NCBI GenBank assembly: GCA_029213075.1
Contig: JARGPO010000008.1
Span: 1 to 60,703, forward strand
Length of the DNA: 60,703 bases
Direction: 5' to 3'
DNA from: Legionellaceae bacterium
Lineage (GTDB): Bacteria > Pseudomonadota > Gammaproteobacteria > Legionellales > Legionellaceae
Under the pieces are notes generated by a model, which did not search any database, had not been told where the DNA came from, and worked only from the letters and a program-made list of their open reading frames with translations. Position numbers and translations under genes: made by a program. Of the stretch, positions 1 to 8,316 are shown piece after piece. How positions within the stretch are numbered: the first letter of the stretch is position 1; every line of letters starts with the position of its first letter.

Positions 1-329
1 GGGCAAGAGCATCAAAGTATAAATTCATGGCCATTTGATCAATAATAAATAAAGTGGATTGGATAGTAGGGGTATCCTCTAACAAGAATTTTAGTGAATT
101 GTTACCACCAGCTGAAAACACAATATTCCCCTACCTCCGCCCACTTGGTCCGACTTGTTCGAACCATCTAGGGAATTTTAAAAGAAATCTGGCTAGATAC
201 CCTGCATAAAGCAGGGTAAGTAGGGGGAGGGGGTAATGATGTCGCTTAAGGCAGCGCTATTAGGCCAAGACCCAACCTAAATTTTTCAGTCTAACGATTA
301 GATAGTTTAACTTTGATGATCTTGCCCTG
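1..329. mobile_element. MITE-like element, nearly complete (repeat family, copy 1)
   Basis: The left edge starts inside a terminal repeat (GGGCAAGAGCATCAAAGT, 1-18). Its inverted partner ends at 329, where the reverse complement reads CAGGGCAAGATCATCAAAGT; 17 of the 18 visible bases agree, so only about two bases of the element lie outside the window. No coding capacity is seen. Inside are a module at 71-110 and a core at about 121-283 with two hairpins: 146-166 (TGGTCCGA/TCGAACCA, one mismatch) and 198-218 (TACCCTGC/GCAGGGTA, perfect). Similar modules recur near 27.8 and 52.8 kb. The element ends 11 bases past the stop of the next gene. This fills the first 340 bases, which hold no gene. Confidence 0.75.
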
Positions 330-340
330 TTGAGTTTCTA

Positions 341-937
341 TTAGGGCTTGAAGTCATTCATACTATCTTCATCTGAATCATCTGATGTAATTGGATCAGT
401 TAATGTTGGGCTGTCAGTAGCTCTAGATTTAAGATCTAAACCATTTTCATAAGCTGAAATTTCTTTGGTAATATTAACTCTCATAGCTTCTAATTGGATA
501 GATGGGGGTAACTTTTGCAGTAATGTTAAAGTTTCAGGATCACCTAATGACGTATCTAAGAAATTGAGCATCGCTTTTGATACTAGATATGTTCTTTCAT
601 CAACTATATGTGTTCCAGATCTATTCGAGTCTAAGAAAAGAAGGCTATCATCTAAAGATACATGAACCGGTCTAATACCTAGCGTGGTATCGACAATAAT
701 TGATGCCACTATTCCCTTATAACTGTTTAGTCCATCTGAGAGTATACAGGCAACATTTCCCACTGCTTGTAGCATATACTCTGAGTATGCTTCTATTTCA
801 TCAGAATCTTCTAGTTGATGAAAAACAGTTGGATTTTTTAAGGTGGAATCGTGGGACCTGCCAACTTTTGTTTCCGCAATTTTACTTAAATCTTCTTGTA
901 GTGTTTTGGCTGCTTGTTTTAGTACTTTGTATCCCAT
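341..937 (-). CDS. Hypothetical protein, 198 aa, acidic C-terminus
   Basis: I do not recognise the family. The protein is soluble, with no signal peptide or membrane segment. The N-terminal 30 residues look helical and charged (VLKQAAKTLQEDLSKIAETK). The last 30 residues are rich in Ser, Asp and Glu (SDDSDEDSMNDF), a composition also found at the C-terminus of some type IV secreted effectors, but that is weak evidence. The ATG at 937 has a purine-rich GAGAG stretch upstream and supports this start. The gene stands alone on the minus strand between a mobile element and a purine permease, with an inverted repeat just upstream of its start that may be an operator. Confidence 0.6.
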   Translation of the reverse strand: MGYKVLKQAAKTLQEDLSKIAETKVGRSHDSTLKNPTVFHQLEDSDEIEAYSEYMLQAVGNVACILSDGLNSYKGIVASIIVDTTLGIRPVHVSLDDSLLFLDSNRSGTHIVDERTYLVSKAMLNFLDTSLGDPETLTLLQKLPPSIQLEAMRVNITKEISAYENGLDLKSRATDSPTLTDPITSDDSDEDSMNDFKP

Positions 938-952
938 TTTGAACTCTCACAA

Positions 953-980
953 ATATTTAAACAATCAATGGTTTAAATAT
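953..980. promoter_or_regulatory. Perfect inverted repeat upstream of the 198-aa gene
   Basis: ATATTTAAAC and GTTTAAATAT form 10-bp perfect arms around an 8-base spacer, beginning 16 bases before the start codon at 937. The position suits an operator or a leader hairpin of that gene; no regulator gene is adjacent. Confidence 0.45.
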
Positions 981-1000
981 AGCTCAATTTGAGCTTTTTT
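981..1000 (+). terminator. Terminator-like hairpin with T run
   Basis: AGCTC-AATTT-GAGCT followed by a run of T forms a small intrinsic-terminator-like hairpin on the plus strand. No plus-strand gene ends here, so its role is unclear. On the minus strand the U tract would precede the stem. Confidence 0.3.
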
Positions 1001-1065
1001 CAAGATCAAATGTTTTTGTGGATTAGATAGAATAGACACTCCATTACAATAACTATTTTTACAAA

Positions 1066-2349
1066 TTACGTAATTAGGAAAAACACAACAAATACCATGC
1101 TTAGAACTAGTAACAACGGATCAAGCTTTTTTCTAGTAATAAATTTTAATAAAGTATATAAAATAATTCCTCCACCCATGCCATCGGCAATAGATGATGT
1201 AAACGGAATCATCATTATGGTTACCATACAAGGAGCTGTTTCAGTAATATTCGTTAATTTTAATTCGGTTAAATGTTTCATCATGCAGCAGGCAACATAA
1301 AGTAATGCAGGACCAATTGCAAAAGCTGGAATGGCTCTAGCTAGTGGGTAACAAAATAACATTAGAAGAAATCCTGCGGCGATTACAATAGCCGTAATTC
1401 CAGTTTTCCCTCCAGCATTAATACCAGTTGCAGACTCAATATATGGTGATGTGCTGGCTGAGCCAAGTAGTCCGGCTAAGCTTGATGCCGCTGCATCTGC
1501 TGATAAGCTATTACTCAATCTTTTCTTATAATCAGTCCTGTTTTTAAACGTCTGTTCGTTTAATAAACCAATTAATGTTCCGGTTGCATCAAAAATTGCG
1601 ATTAAGAAAAAAGCGAAGGTAGCTTTAAGGCCAGCACTGCTTGATAAACCTGAAAAATCTAGTTTAAGAAAAGTTGGCTCCATTGATGGGGGTAGTGCAA
1701 AAATCCCATGCCACTTCGTTATTCCTAAAATTAGGCTTAAAATACTTATGCTTAGGATTCCAATAATGATTGCACCGCGAACTCGATAGTAATCTAGAAC
1801 TAAAATAAGTAAAAATCCAAGTAGGAACAGTTGAGTTTTTGGCTGGGCTAAGTCTCCTAAATGCATCATGTTATTTTGGCTGACAATTATACCATTTGAT
1901 TGCAAGGCAATATGCGCGATTAAAAGGCTTATGCCAATAAGCACCGCAATTTGGAGATTACTGGGGATTGATTCGGTTAATAACTTACTTAATTTAGTAA
2001 TACTAACAATAAAAAAGAGGACTCCAGATATAAAGACCATTGCTAAAGCGTGCTGCCAATCGATACCTAGCCCTTGCACAACACTATAAGTGAAATAAAT
2101 ATTTAAAGCCATGCCAGGAGCAATACCAATCGGTGTTTTAGCAAAAAAACCAGTTATAGCGCAGGCAAATGCTGTAACAAGACAAGTAGCGGTGAAGACC
2201 GCCCCTTGATCCATACCTGCTTCATGTAAGATGCTTGGATTAACAAAAACAATGTATACCATCGTTAAGAAGGTTGTGATGCCGGCTAATATTTCAGTTT
2301 TTAATGAATATTGCTCATGGTTTTTGATATTCAATTTAGCTAATGACAT
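1066..2349 (-). CDS. NCS2-family purine permease (AzgA type)
   Basis: A 427-residue inner-membrane transporter of the nucleobase:cation symporter-2 AzgA subgroup, which imports adenine, guanine or hypoxanthine with protons. The N-terminal block after about residue 22 (AGITTFLTMVYIVFVNPSIL) is the family signature. FAKTPIGIAPGMALNIYF follows at about 68-85, and a GSASTSPYIESATGINAGGK block near 295 is the second substrate-binding repeat. About 12-14 hydrophobic segments are visible. Length matches the family (430-450). It is a single gene on the minus strand with a 264-base gap to the divergent gene. Which purine it prefers cannot be told from sequence. Confidence 0.9.
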   Translation of the reverse strand: MSLAKLNIKNHEQYSLKTEILAGITTFLTMVYIVFVNPSILHEAGMDQGAVFTATCLVTAFACAITGFFAKTPIGIAPGMALNIYFTYSVVQGLGIDWQHALAMVFISGVLFFIVSITKLSKLLTESIPSNLQIAVLIGISLLIAHIALQSNGIIVSQNNMMHLGDLAQPKTQLFLLGFLLILVLDYYRVRGAIIIGILSISILSLILGITKWHGIFALPPSMEPTFLKLDFSGLSSSAGLKATFAFFLIAIFDATGTLIGLLNEQTFKNRTDYKKRLSNSLSADAAASSLAGLLGSASTSPYIESATGINAGGKTGITAIVIAAGFLLMLFCYPLARAIPAFAIGPALLYVACCMMKHLTELKLTNITETAPCMVTIMMIPFTSSIADGMGGGIILYTLLKFITRKKLDPLLLVLSMVFVVFFLIT

Positions 2350-2613
2350 ATTTAGAGTGGTGTTTGAATTAGAATAACAATCCTAACTGTACATAGGTTT
2401 TGTTTGCAAGCTTTTATATCTATATTACTTAGTCTGTAGAGGAGCGTTACTTTTTTTGCCTTTTATCAAATTCATGAATGCAACAATATTTGATGCATAA
2501 ACATATACTCCTTGGATTTATTTAATATTGCTATTATTGATTAATTAGTTCAGAATTAAATCTTGAGTTTAGGCTTTTTATCTAATTTATTTTATTAAAA
2601 GAAGGATTCTTGA

Positions 2614-3018
2614 ATGAATATAAAAAGATTTGTATTTGCCTCACTAGCGCTAACACTGTTGGGATTTAGTTACGATTTCATTGTTCACACTGAGATTATA
2701 AAAGGGATTTATCCCGAAAAACCATCTATTTTTAGAAGCTTTGATCAAAGGTCTGCTTATGGATCTTTTAATATAATTATGGTGGGATTTTTATGTTTTT
2801 GGATAACATTTGTGTTCTCGCAGTTTTATAAAGATGGAGGATGGCGAAATGGGGCTAAATTTGGGTTCTATCTTGGTGTTTTAAGCGGCCTGTATTCTGC
2901 TGGTATTTATTACCTTCTGCCCATTTCTGGAATGATTCCATTATACTGGTTTATATTTCATGTAATTAAAAGCACCACTACTGGGTTGGTGATAGGCATA
3001 CTGTATAAAAACCAATAA
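2614..3018 (+). CDS. Hypothetical four-helix membrane protein, 134 aa
   Basis: No family recognised. Four hydrophobic segments are visible at about residues 7-27, 51-72, 88-108 and 110-130, with a short charged loop (FYKDGGWRNGAKFG) between helices two and three. A good ribosome-binding site (AGAAGGA) lies just before the ATG, supporting this start. The first helix could also act as a signal anchor. It lies 70 bases upstream of queF on the same strand and could be co-transcribed, though nothing links it to queuosine metabolism. Confidence 0.65.
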   Translation: MNIKRFVFASLALTLLGFSYDFIVHTEIIKGIYPEKPSIFRSFDQRSAYGSFNIIMVGFLCFWITFVFSQFYKDGGWRNGAKFGFYLGVLSGLYSAGIYYLLPISGMIPLYWFIFHVIKSTTTGLVIGILYKNQ

Positions 3019-3088
3019 TTTAAATTTCCATATACTTTAATCAGACTATTTTCACTGTTATCATGGCTTAATTTGGAGGGTAGATGTA

Positions 3089-3946
3089 ATGAGTGAGCTT
3101 TTTTCAGTAAAAGGTCAAGTTCATGCAGAAGGTTCTGAGCTTGGCAAAAGCACTGACTATGATGACTTTTATAACCCAGGTAGACTTTATCCAATATCTA
3201 GATCTGGGAAGCGTAAAGAAATTGGCGTAAACCCTAATGCACTGCCTTTTTTAGGTTTTGATTGTTGGAATCACTATGAGGTATCGTGGTTAAATGCAAA
3301 GGGCAAGCCACTCGTTGCAACTGCTGAAATTTACTATGACTGTTATTCACCCTCGATACTTGAGTCAAAATCACTAAAACTCTATTTTAATTCTTTCAAT
3401 AATTCGCGTTTTAATTCAGTTTCTGAAGTTGAAAATATTATTAAATCAGATCTAGAAAAAGCAATAAATTATGAAGTTACAGTAATTATTAATCAATTAG
3501 GCCATGCAACCCAACCATTAATAAAAGACAAATTTATTGGGGAGTGCATTGATGGTCTTGATATTGAATGTGATACCTATGTTGTTGAACCTAAGTTTCT
3601 TACTACCTCTAGTGAAATAGTTGAGGAAACTTTGTTCTCTGATTTATTAAAATCCAATTGTTTGGTTACAAATCAACCCGACTGGGGAAGCGTTCAAATA
3701 ATATATAAAGGCAAGAAAATCAATCGTGAAGGATTGTTAAAATATTTGATTTCATTTAGAAATCATAATGAGTTTCATGAACAATGCATTGAAAGAATAT
3801 TTGTGGATATTATGCAATATTGTAACCCCAGTGAACTAACTATTTATGGTCGTTATACCCGTCGTGGTGGATTAGATATTAACCCATACCGCTCTACTGA
3901 AAAAGTTGATTTTAGAGATATGAACTTTAGGCTGACAAGACAATAG
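3089..3946 (+). CDS. queF: NADPH-dependent 7-cyano-7-deazaguanine reductase QueF (long form)
   Basis: Reduces preQ0 to preQ1 in queuosine biosynthesis in the cytosol. At 285 residues it is the two-domain (tandem T-fold) form, like E. coli QueF. The catalytic Cys191 and Asp198 lie in SNCLVTNQPDWGS, matching the spacing of the E. coli pair Cys190/Asp197. The N-terminal half contains LPFLGFDCWNHYEVSWLN, and the C-terminal half has the substrate and NADPH region ending in GRYTRRGGLDINPYRS. An AGGG ribosome-binding site precedes the ATG. No preQ1 riboswitch is evident in the 70 bases upstream. Other queuosine genes are not in the window. Confidence 0.96.
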   Translation: MSELFSVKGQVHAEGSELGKSTDYDDFYNPGRLYPISRSGKRKEIGVNPNALPFLGFDCWNHYEVSWLNAKGKPLVATAEIYYDCYSPSILESKSLKLYFNSFNNSRFNSVSEVENIIKSDLEKAINYEVTVIINQLGHATQPLIKDKFIGECIDGLDIECDTYVVEPKFLTTSSEIVEETLFSDLLKSNCLVTNQPDWGSVQIIYKGKKINREGLLKYLISFRNHNEFHEQCIERIFVDIMQYCNPSELTIYGRYTRRGGLDINPYRSTEKVDFRDMNFRLTRQ

Positions 3947-3976
3947 TTCTTCTACTAACAAACTGAAATTATTGAA

Positions 3977-4579
3977 ATGTATATGAACACTAAACCGTTT
4001 AGTCAAGCTGCTGATAATAATAAGCAATCGATTGCAGATGTACTACAACAGCACATTCAAAGCAAGCAGCTTGTTTTAGAAACTGGTAGTGGAACTGGTC
4101 AACACATAAGCTATTTTGCTGAACTATTTCCAAATGTTATTTGGCAACCAAGTGACATGGCGCAAAATATATTTTTACCAAGAATAGATTTTAGTGAGCA
4201 CTCAAATATCCTAAAGCCTTTTGCTCTAGATGTGAAAGATAAAAAAAACTGGCCTACAAAAAAATATGATGTTGTTTATACAGCTAATACCACCCATATT
4301 ATGTCGTGGTCAGAAGTTTTATTAATGATTGAGATGATTGGGATTACCCTAAATCCTAGCGGACTGTTCTTTTGTTATGGACCATTTCGATTTAATGGTA
4401 AGTTGCTCGCTATAAGTAATCAAGAGTTTGATAAGTCATTACGAGATAAAAGTTCTCAAATGGGCGTGCGAGATGCAAGTGAGATTGAGTCGGCCGCATT
4501 AGAAGAGGGATTGGAACTTTTAAAAATGTATGACATGCCAAAAAACAATACCATCTTGGTTTTTCAAAAGCGTGCTTAA
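3977..4579 (+). CDS. DUF938-family SAM-dependent methyltransferase-like protein
   Basis: A 200-residue class I methyltransferase-fold protein of the DUF938 type. The N-terminal KPFSQAADNNKQSI block and motif I (VLETGSGTGQHISYFAELFP, about residues 37-56) are characteristic, followed by WQPSD at the end of strand two and YTANTTHIMSW near 97-107. The substrate is unknown for the family. Start could be the ATG at 3977 or the one six bases later. It follows queF by 30 bases and may be co-transcribed. It converges with the next gene so tightly that the two stop codons overlap. Confidence 0.85.
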   Translation: MYMNTKPFSQAADNNKQSIADVLQQHIQSKQLVLETGSGTGQHISYFAELFPNVIWQPSDMAQNIFLPRIDFSEHSNILKPFALDVKDKKNWPTKKYDVVYTANTTHIMSWSEVLLMIEMIGITLNPSGLFFCYGPFRFNGKLLAISNQEFDKSLRDKSSQMGVRDASEIESAALEEGLELLKMYDMPKNNTILVFQKRA

Positions 4580-5763
4580 CGCTCTTTTTTTAATAACTTT
4601 AGTAGAAGATAGAAGTTAATTAGACAAAATATAAAAAGCGGGCCACCTGATGAAAGAGTTGATGTTATTTTAAATCTTGTGACAACAAAACCAATTATCG
4701 CAGGGACACCGTATTGGGCAGCAGTTAATACACCTGCGGCTGTTCCGGCACTATCTTTAAAGGGAGCTAGTGCAGCCCCTGTTGCCGGGCCAATTATTAT
4801 TCCATAACCAAACGTAATTGTCGCGCAAAAAACAACCAAATGAATCACCGATAACTCTAAAAATAAATTAGCAATCAACATGGTTATAGAGCTAATAAAT
4901 ACGAATATATTGCCTATTAGAACAATATGAATAATCCGTATTCTACTTAATAAAAAAGAAGAGGCAAAGCTTCCAAACAGATAAAAAGTTGCGTTCATGC
5001 AAAAAAACAGGGCATAATGATAGCTGGATACTTTAAGTATTTTCAAAAATAAAACACTACCAATTAAAAAATATAAAAATAGACCAGTCATCCCCATTGC
5101 CACACACATCACATATGTCCAAAACACTCTCATCATCAGAATTTTCTTTAAGGATACCCAATGCAGGATATTGTTTTCTCTAGACTTCCTATTACGTAGA
5201 CTACTTGTTTCTGGTAATGAGAAAAAAAGCACCAGCAATGTTGTGGCTGCGAATATAGATAGAAAGTTGAAAGTTGATTCCCAGTTATGGAAATATTTTA
5301 TTAAATATGCTCCAAATAGCGGAGAGAGCATAGCAGTGATTGCTAGAATGCTATTTATGTGGCTATACATTTTAGCTGATTGCACATCATCAAAGATGTC
5401 CCTCACTATTGCAAAAACAATAACTAGGCTTGTAGCAGCACAAATGCCATGAATAAATCTAATTGCAACCAACCAATATATACTGCTGGCAGTAGCACAT
5501 AGATATGAGGCAATGCAATATCCAATAGTTGCTATCAGTATAACTGGTCTTCGACCAATATGGTCAGATAGATTTCCCATGATAAGTTGTGGGATACTTG
5601 ATGCGAGCATAAAACTTATAATTAGTAACTGAACTTGCTCGGTATTTACTTTTAAACTACTTATCATTGCAGGTAGCGCGCTGATGAAAATATCCATACC
5701 CATTGGTTGAAAAATAATACAGGGTATTAGGATAAGAATAGAAGCTATAGTTAGTTTTTTCAT
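4576..5763 (-). CDS. MFS multidrug exporter, Bcr/CflA type
   Basis: A 395-residue major facilitator protein with about 12 transmembrane helices. The N-terminus has the DHA1 drug-exporter signature (PMGMDIFISALPAM) and the loop 2-3 motif GNLSDHIGRRPVIL at about residues 63-76. RFIHGICAATSLVIVFAIVRD around 102-122 matches the Bcr/CflA motif C region. Predicted role is proton-driven export of small molecules at the inner membrane; the substrate is unknown. The stop overlaps the converging methyltransferase stop. No regulator is adjacent. Confidence 0.88.
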   Translation of the reverse strand: MKKLTIASILILIPCIIFQPMGMDIFISALPAMISSLKVNTEQVQLLIISFMLASSIPQLIMGNLSDHIGRRPVILIATIGYCIASYLCATASSIYWLVAIRFIHGICAATSLVIVFAIVRDIFDDVQSAKMYSHINSILAITAMLSPLFGAYLIKYFHNWESTFNFLSIFAATTLLVLFFSLPETSSLRNRKSRENNILHWVSLKKILMMRVFWTYVMCVAMGMTGLFLYFLIGSVLFLKILKVSSYHYALFFCMNATFYLFGSFASSFLLSRIRIIHIVLIGNIFVFISSITMLIANLFLELSVIHLVVFCATITFGYGIIIGPATGAALAPFKDSAGTAAGVLTAAQYGVPAIIGFVVTRFKITSTLSSGGPLFIFCLINFYLLLKLLKKER

Positions 5764-5818
5764 GATTTTATATTACTTTTTTATCTTGAGCTTAACAAGC
5801 CTGTAATTTAGTGTGTCT

Positions 5819-8212
5819 TTATAAAGCACCATGAGTTGGTAGTGTTGGCATACGAATACTTTCAATAGCGGATGAATCGTTAACAAGGGGTTTTGTATCT
5901 AGAAATACTTTAATTAAATAACATGCTTCCAAACAAAGGAAATAATTATCTTCATGAAGGCAAAAATTATCTAAAATAGCATGCTGTAGATCCGTGATGT
6001 TTTCCGCTAAATTAAAAGGAGTTGGTGATGGTGACCAGATTGCTAAGAGTACTGGAAAATATACTGGGTTAAATCGTTGATCGATAGTTTTTTTAAGGGT
6101 TTCAAAGTTTTTTGGTATGGTAGGCTTCATTATATCAGGCTTTGCTGCAAGACATAGTTGTTTATAAAAAAGATCTTTCATGTTTTTGGGAATGCAATTA
6201 ATAAACTTCTGAGCCCCAATATTATCTTCTGGTTCATCATCACTTGCTTCTGCCATCTGGTGGATAAATAGTTGAATCTCTTCTGGTGTTGCAGATAGTA
6301 TACGCCATTCATCAAGTGATAAAGACTTTAAATATACCCGTAGATGTGGCTCAGGAGCTGCCTGAAAGAAAGACTCTCTTTCGGTTGCGGATGAATGCTT
6401 AAATATACCTACCTTATTTGGGCTCGGAATCATTGAAAGAATATCTGAAAGTTTATCTATAGACATATCTTCATCACTATTCATCATCGCTAATAAGATG
6501 CTATGTGTTTGTAAAAAGGAGCTGCAAATATGTGGGGGTACAAATTCTAGAATTGAGCACAGTTGTTCTCTACCTATTGAGTTAAAGCAGGTTAGGATAT
6601 CTGCATCTGTTTGCAATAATTTTGCAAAATACATGATATTTTTGCGGACAAGAATCTCTTGGCATTCGCCAGTGAATACCGTGAATAGAAAATTTAGGTC
6701 GTCACTAGCTTGAGCCATTTCTCCCCATGCCTCTGGATGTAGGCTATTAAATATCAAAGCTCTGCAGGAATATGAGTCCTCATATAGTGCGCAAGCTATT
6801 TTTTTTAAATCGCTAATTGTTGCTATTATAGGCTCATTGTTTGAGTTGATAAGCCCAAGCTTACGAATTAGCTTTAGTTGTTGACCTGGGGTTTTTAACT
6901 CTTCTAAGGCCACTTTTAAGTCGTGTAAATTTAAAATATGTGGAAGTATCTTCTGAAAATTTCTTTCATTTGTTTTTTTAAGATAATTTTGCACACTCTT
7001 TTTCAGTAAGTAATCCAGGCACTCATAAAGTTTCTTTTCTAAGCGTCGTAACTCTATCATGGGATTATAATCTGGACATTCTTCAGTAAGTAATACTTCA
7101 AAACAGTCTTGAATATCCCAATGACTCTCTTTATTATGCGTCATAGCTATGACGTCAGAAAGAATTAAACGCATAGCTGTTAAATCATGTCCGTAATTAT
7201 CTACCAGGTAGTTTTCTTCTACACTAAGGCCTAGACCTAGTATATATTGGTTGCTAGCACGACACAGAAATAATGTTTTCGCAGCTTCATATGGGTCTCG
7301 TGGGAGTTTTTTTGGTGGAAAGAGTATATGTCTCAGGCCAATGCTCCCTTCGAATGATACAGATGGTTCGTCTATCAAAAATGGAACCTCATTAAAAAGA
7401 GCTTGTTGCATGGCAATAAACCTGTTGCGATCTAATTGAGTTGATGGATCTTTATCTTTTGATTCTCGATAAAGGTGTAGATTGACATCGTAGAAGTATC
7501 TCAATAAGTTTATAGTTTGTTCTTTAACTTCTTGTTCTCGATAACTATTTGCAGAACCATTTTTACTACCTTTAATGTTTAATACAAATTTTATTGCATC
7601 AATATACTCGGTTGATGTTTGGCAAGAGCTTTTTAAGCAATGTAGTATAAAATAAAATCCATTAGATTGAAGCTCAGGAAGAGGATGAGGGCTTTTGTAA
7701 CTAATATTTTCTTTGAAATTATCCCAGTCATCACTCTTTTCATGAGACGCGATGTATTGGTTTCTAATTATACCTTTAAGACTAGTCTCTAGTTCATCAC
7801 GTAGTGATATATAGTTGATTTTTATATTTTCTAGAAGGCTTTTCTGTGGCTTAGCATGCATCCAGATAGAATTTGTATATTTCTCTAAGAAAAGTGATGG
7901 CAGTTGCGAGTGACTTTCATCAAATTGAAAGTTTAGAAACAAATCATGGTTTGCTGGTCTATAACGTAAAATCTCAAGGTTGCTTGTGATAACAAGGGTA
8001 AAATATCTAGCATTATCCGGATCAAAAGCACGGAATTGTAAACGTGTGGGCTGAGATGTTATATAATCTTCTAACTCCGGAAGTTTTGTTGCATTTGGGT
8101 TAAACTCCGTTTGCAATATTTGTTTGATTACTTTAGATGGTCCGTTATCTAAATCTATTATCAACCAAGATAGGGGTGAGTTTTGGATTAAGAACGGTCC
8201 TAGTTGAGGCAT
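5819..8212 (-). CDS. Large hypothetical protein, 797 aa (effector candidate)
   Basis: No recognised domain. The protein is predicted soluble and mostly helical, without a signal peptide or membrane segments. Between about residues 480 and 690 there are loosely repeated helical units of the type L..L..IP....IF, ending in short polar turns (for example LSMIPSPNKVGIF, LSATPEEIQLFIHQM), suggesting a helical-repeat scaffold. Large helical proteins with no bacterial homologues are typical of effector repertoires in host-associated Legionellales; that is an inference. It is a lone gene on the minus strand between an exporter and a secreted glycosidase. The ATG at 8212 follows an A-rich stretch with GAGC upstream. 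Confidence 0.65.
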   Translation of the reverse strand: MPQLGPFLIQNSPLSWLIIDLDNGPSKVIKQILQTEFNPNATKLPELEDYITSQPTRLQFRAFDPDNARYFTLVITSNLEILRYRPANHDLFLNFQFDESHSQLPSLFLEKYTNSIWMHAKPQKSLLENIKINYISLRDELETSLKGIIRNQYIASHEKSDDWDNFKENISYKSPHPLPELQSNGFYFILHCLKSSCQTSTEYIDAIKFVLNIKGSKNGSANSYREQEVKEQTINLLRYFYDVNLHLYRESKDKDPSTQLDRNRFIAMQQALFNEVPFLIDEPSVSFEGSIGLRHILFPPKKLPRDPYEAAKTLFLCRASNQYILGLGLSVEENYLVDNYGHDLTAMRLILSDVIAMTHNKESHWDIQDCFEVLLTEECPDYNPMIELRRLEKKLYECLDYLLKKSVQNYLKKTNERNFQKILPHILNLHDLKVALEELKTPGQQLKLIRKLGLINSNNEPIIATISDLKKIACALYEDSYSCRALIFNSLHPEAWGEMAQASDDLNFLFTVFTGECQEILVRKNIMYFAKLLQTDADILTCFNSIGREQLCSILEFVPPHICSSFLQTHSILLAMMNSDEDMSIDKLSDILSMIPSPNKVGIFKHSSATERESFFQAAPEPHLRVYLKSLSLDEWRILSATPEEIQLFIHQMAEASDDEPEDNIGAQKFINCIPKNMKDLFYKQLCLAAKPDIMKPTIPKNFETLKKTIDQRFNPVYFPVLLAIWSPSPTPFNLAENITDLQHAILDNFCLHEDNYFLCLEACYLIKVFLDTKPLVNDSSAIESIRMPTLPTHGAL

Positions 8213-8316
8213 TTTTTTTTGCTCTTGTTATGATAAAAAGGGAGTAAATATTAGCATGGTTTTTGACTCGCACACCCAATTGTCAACATACCCTAGCATA
8301 AAAACCAAAATATTTC

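Noticed and set aside
3019-3088. Possible preQ1 riboswitch ahead of queF
   Set aside because: The gap is only 70 bases and no aptamer-like stem with the A-rich tail is visible.
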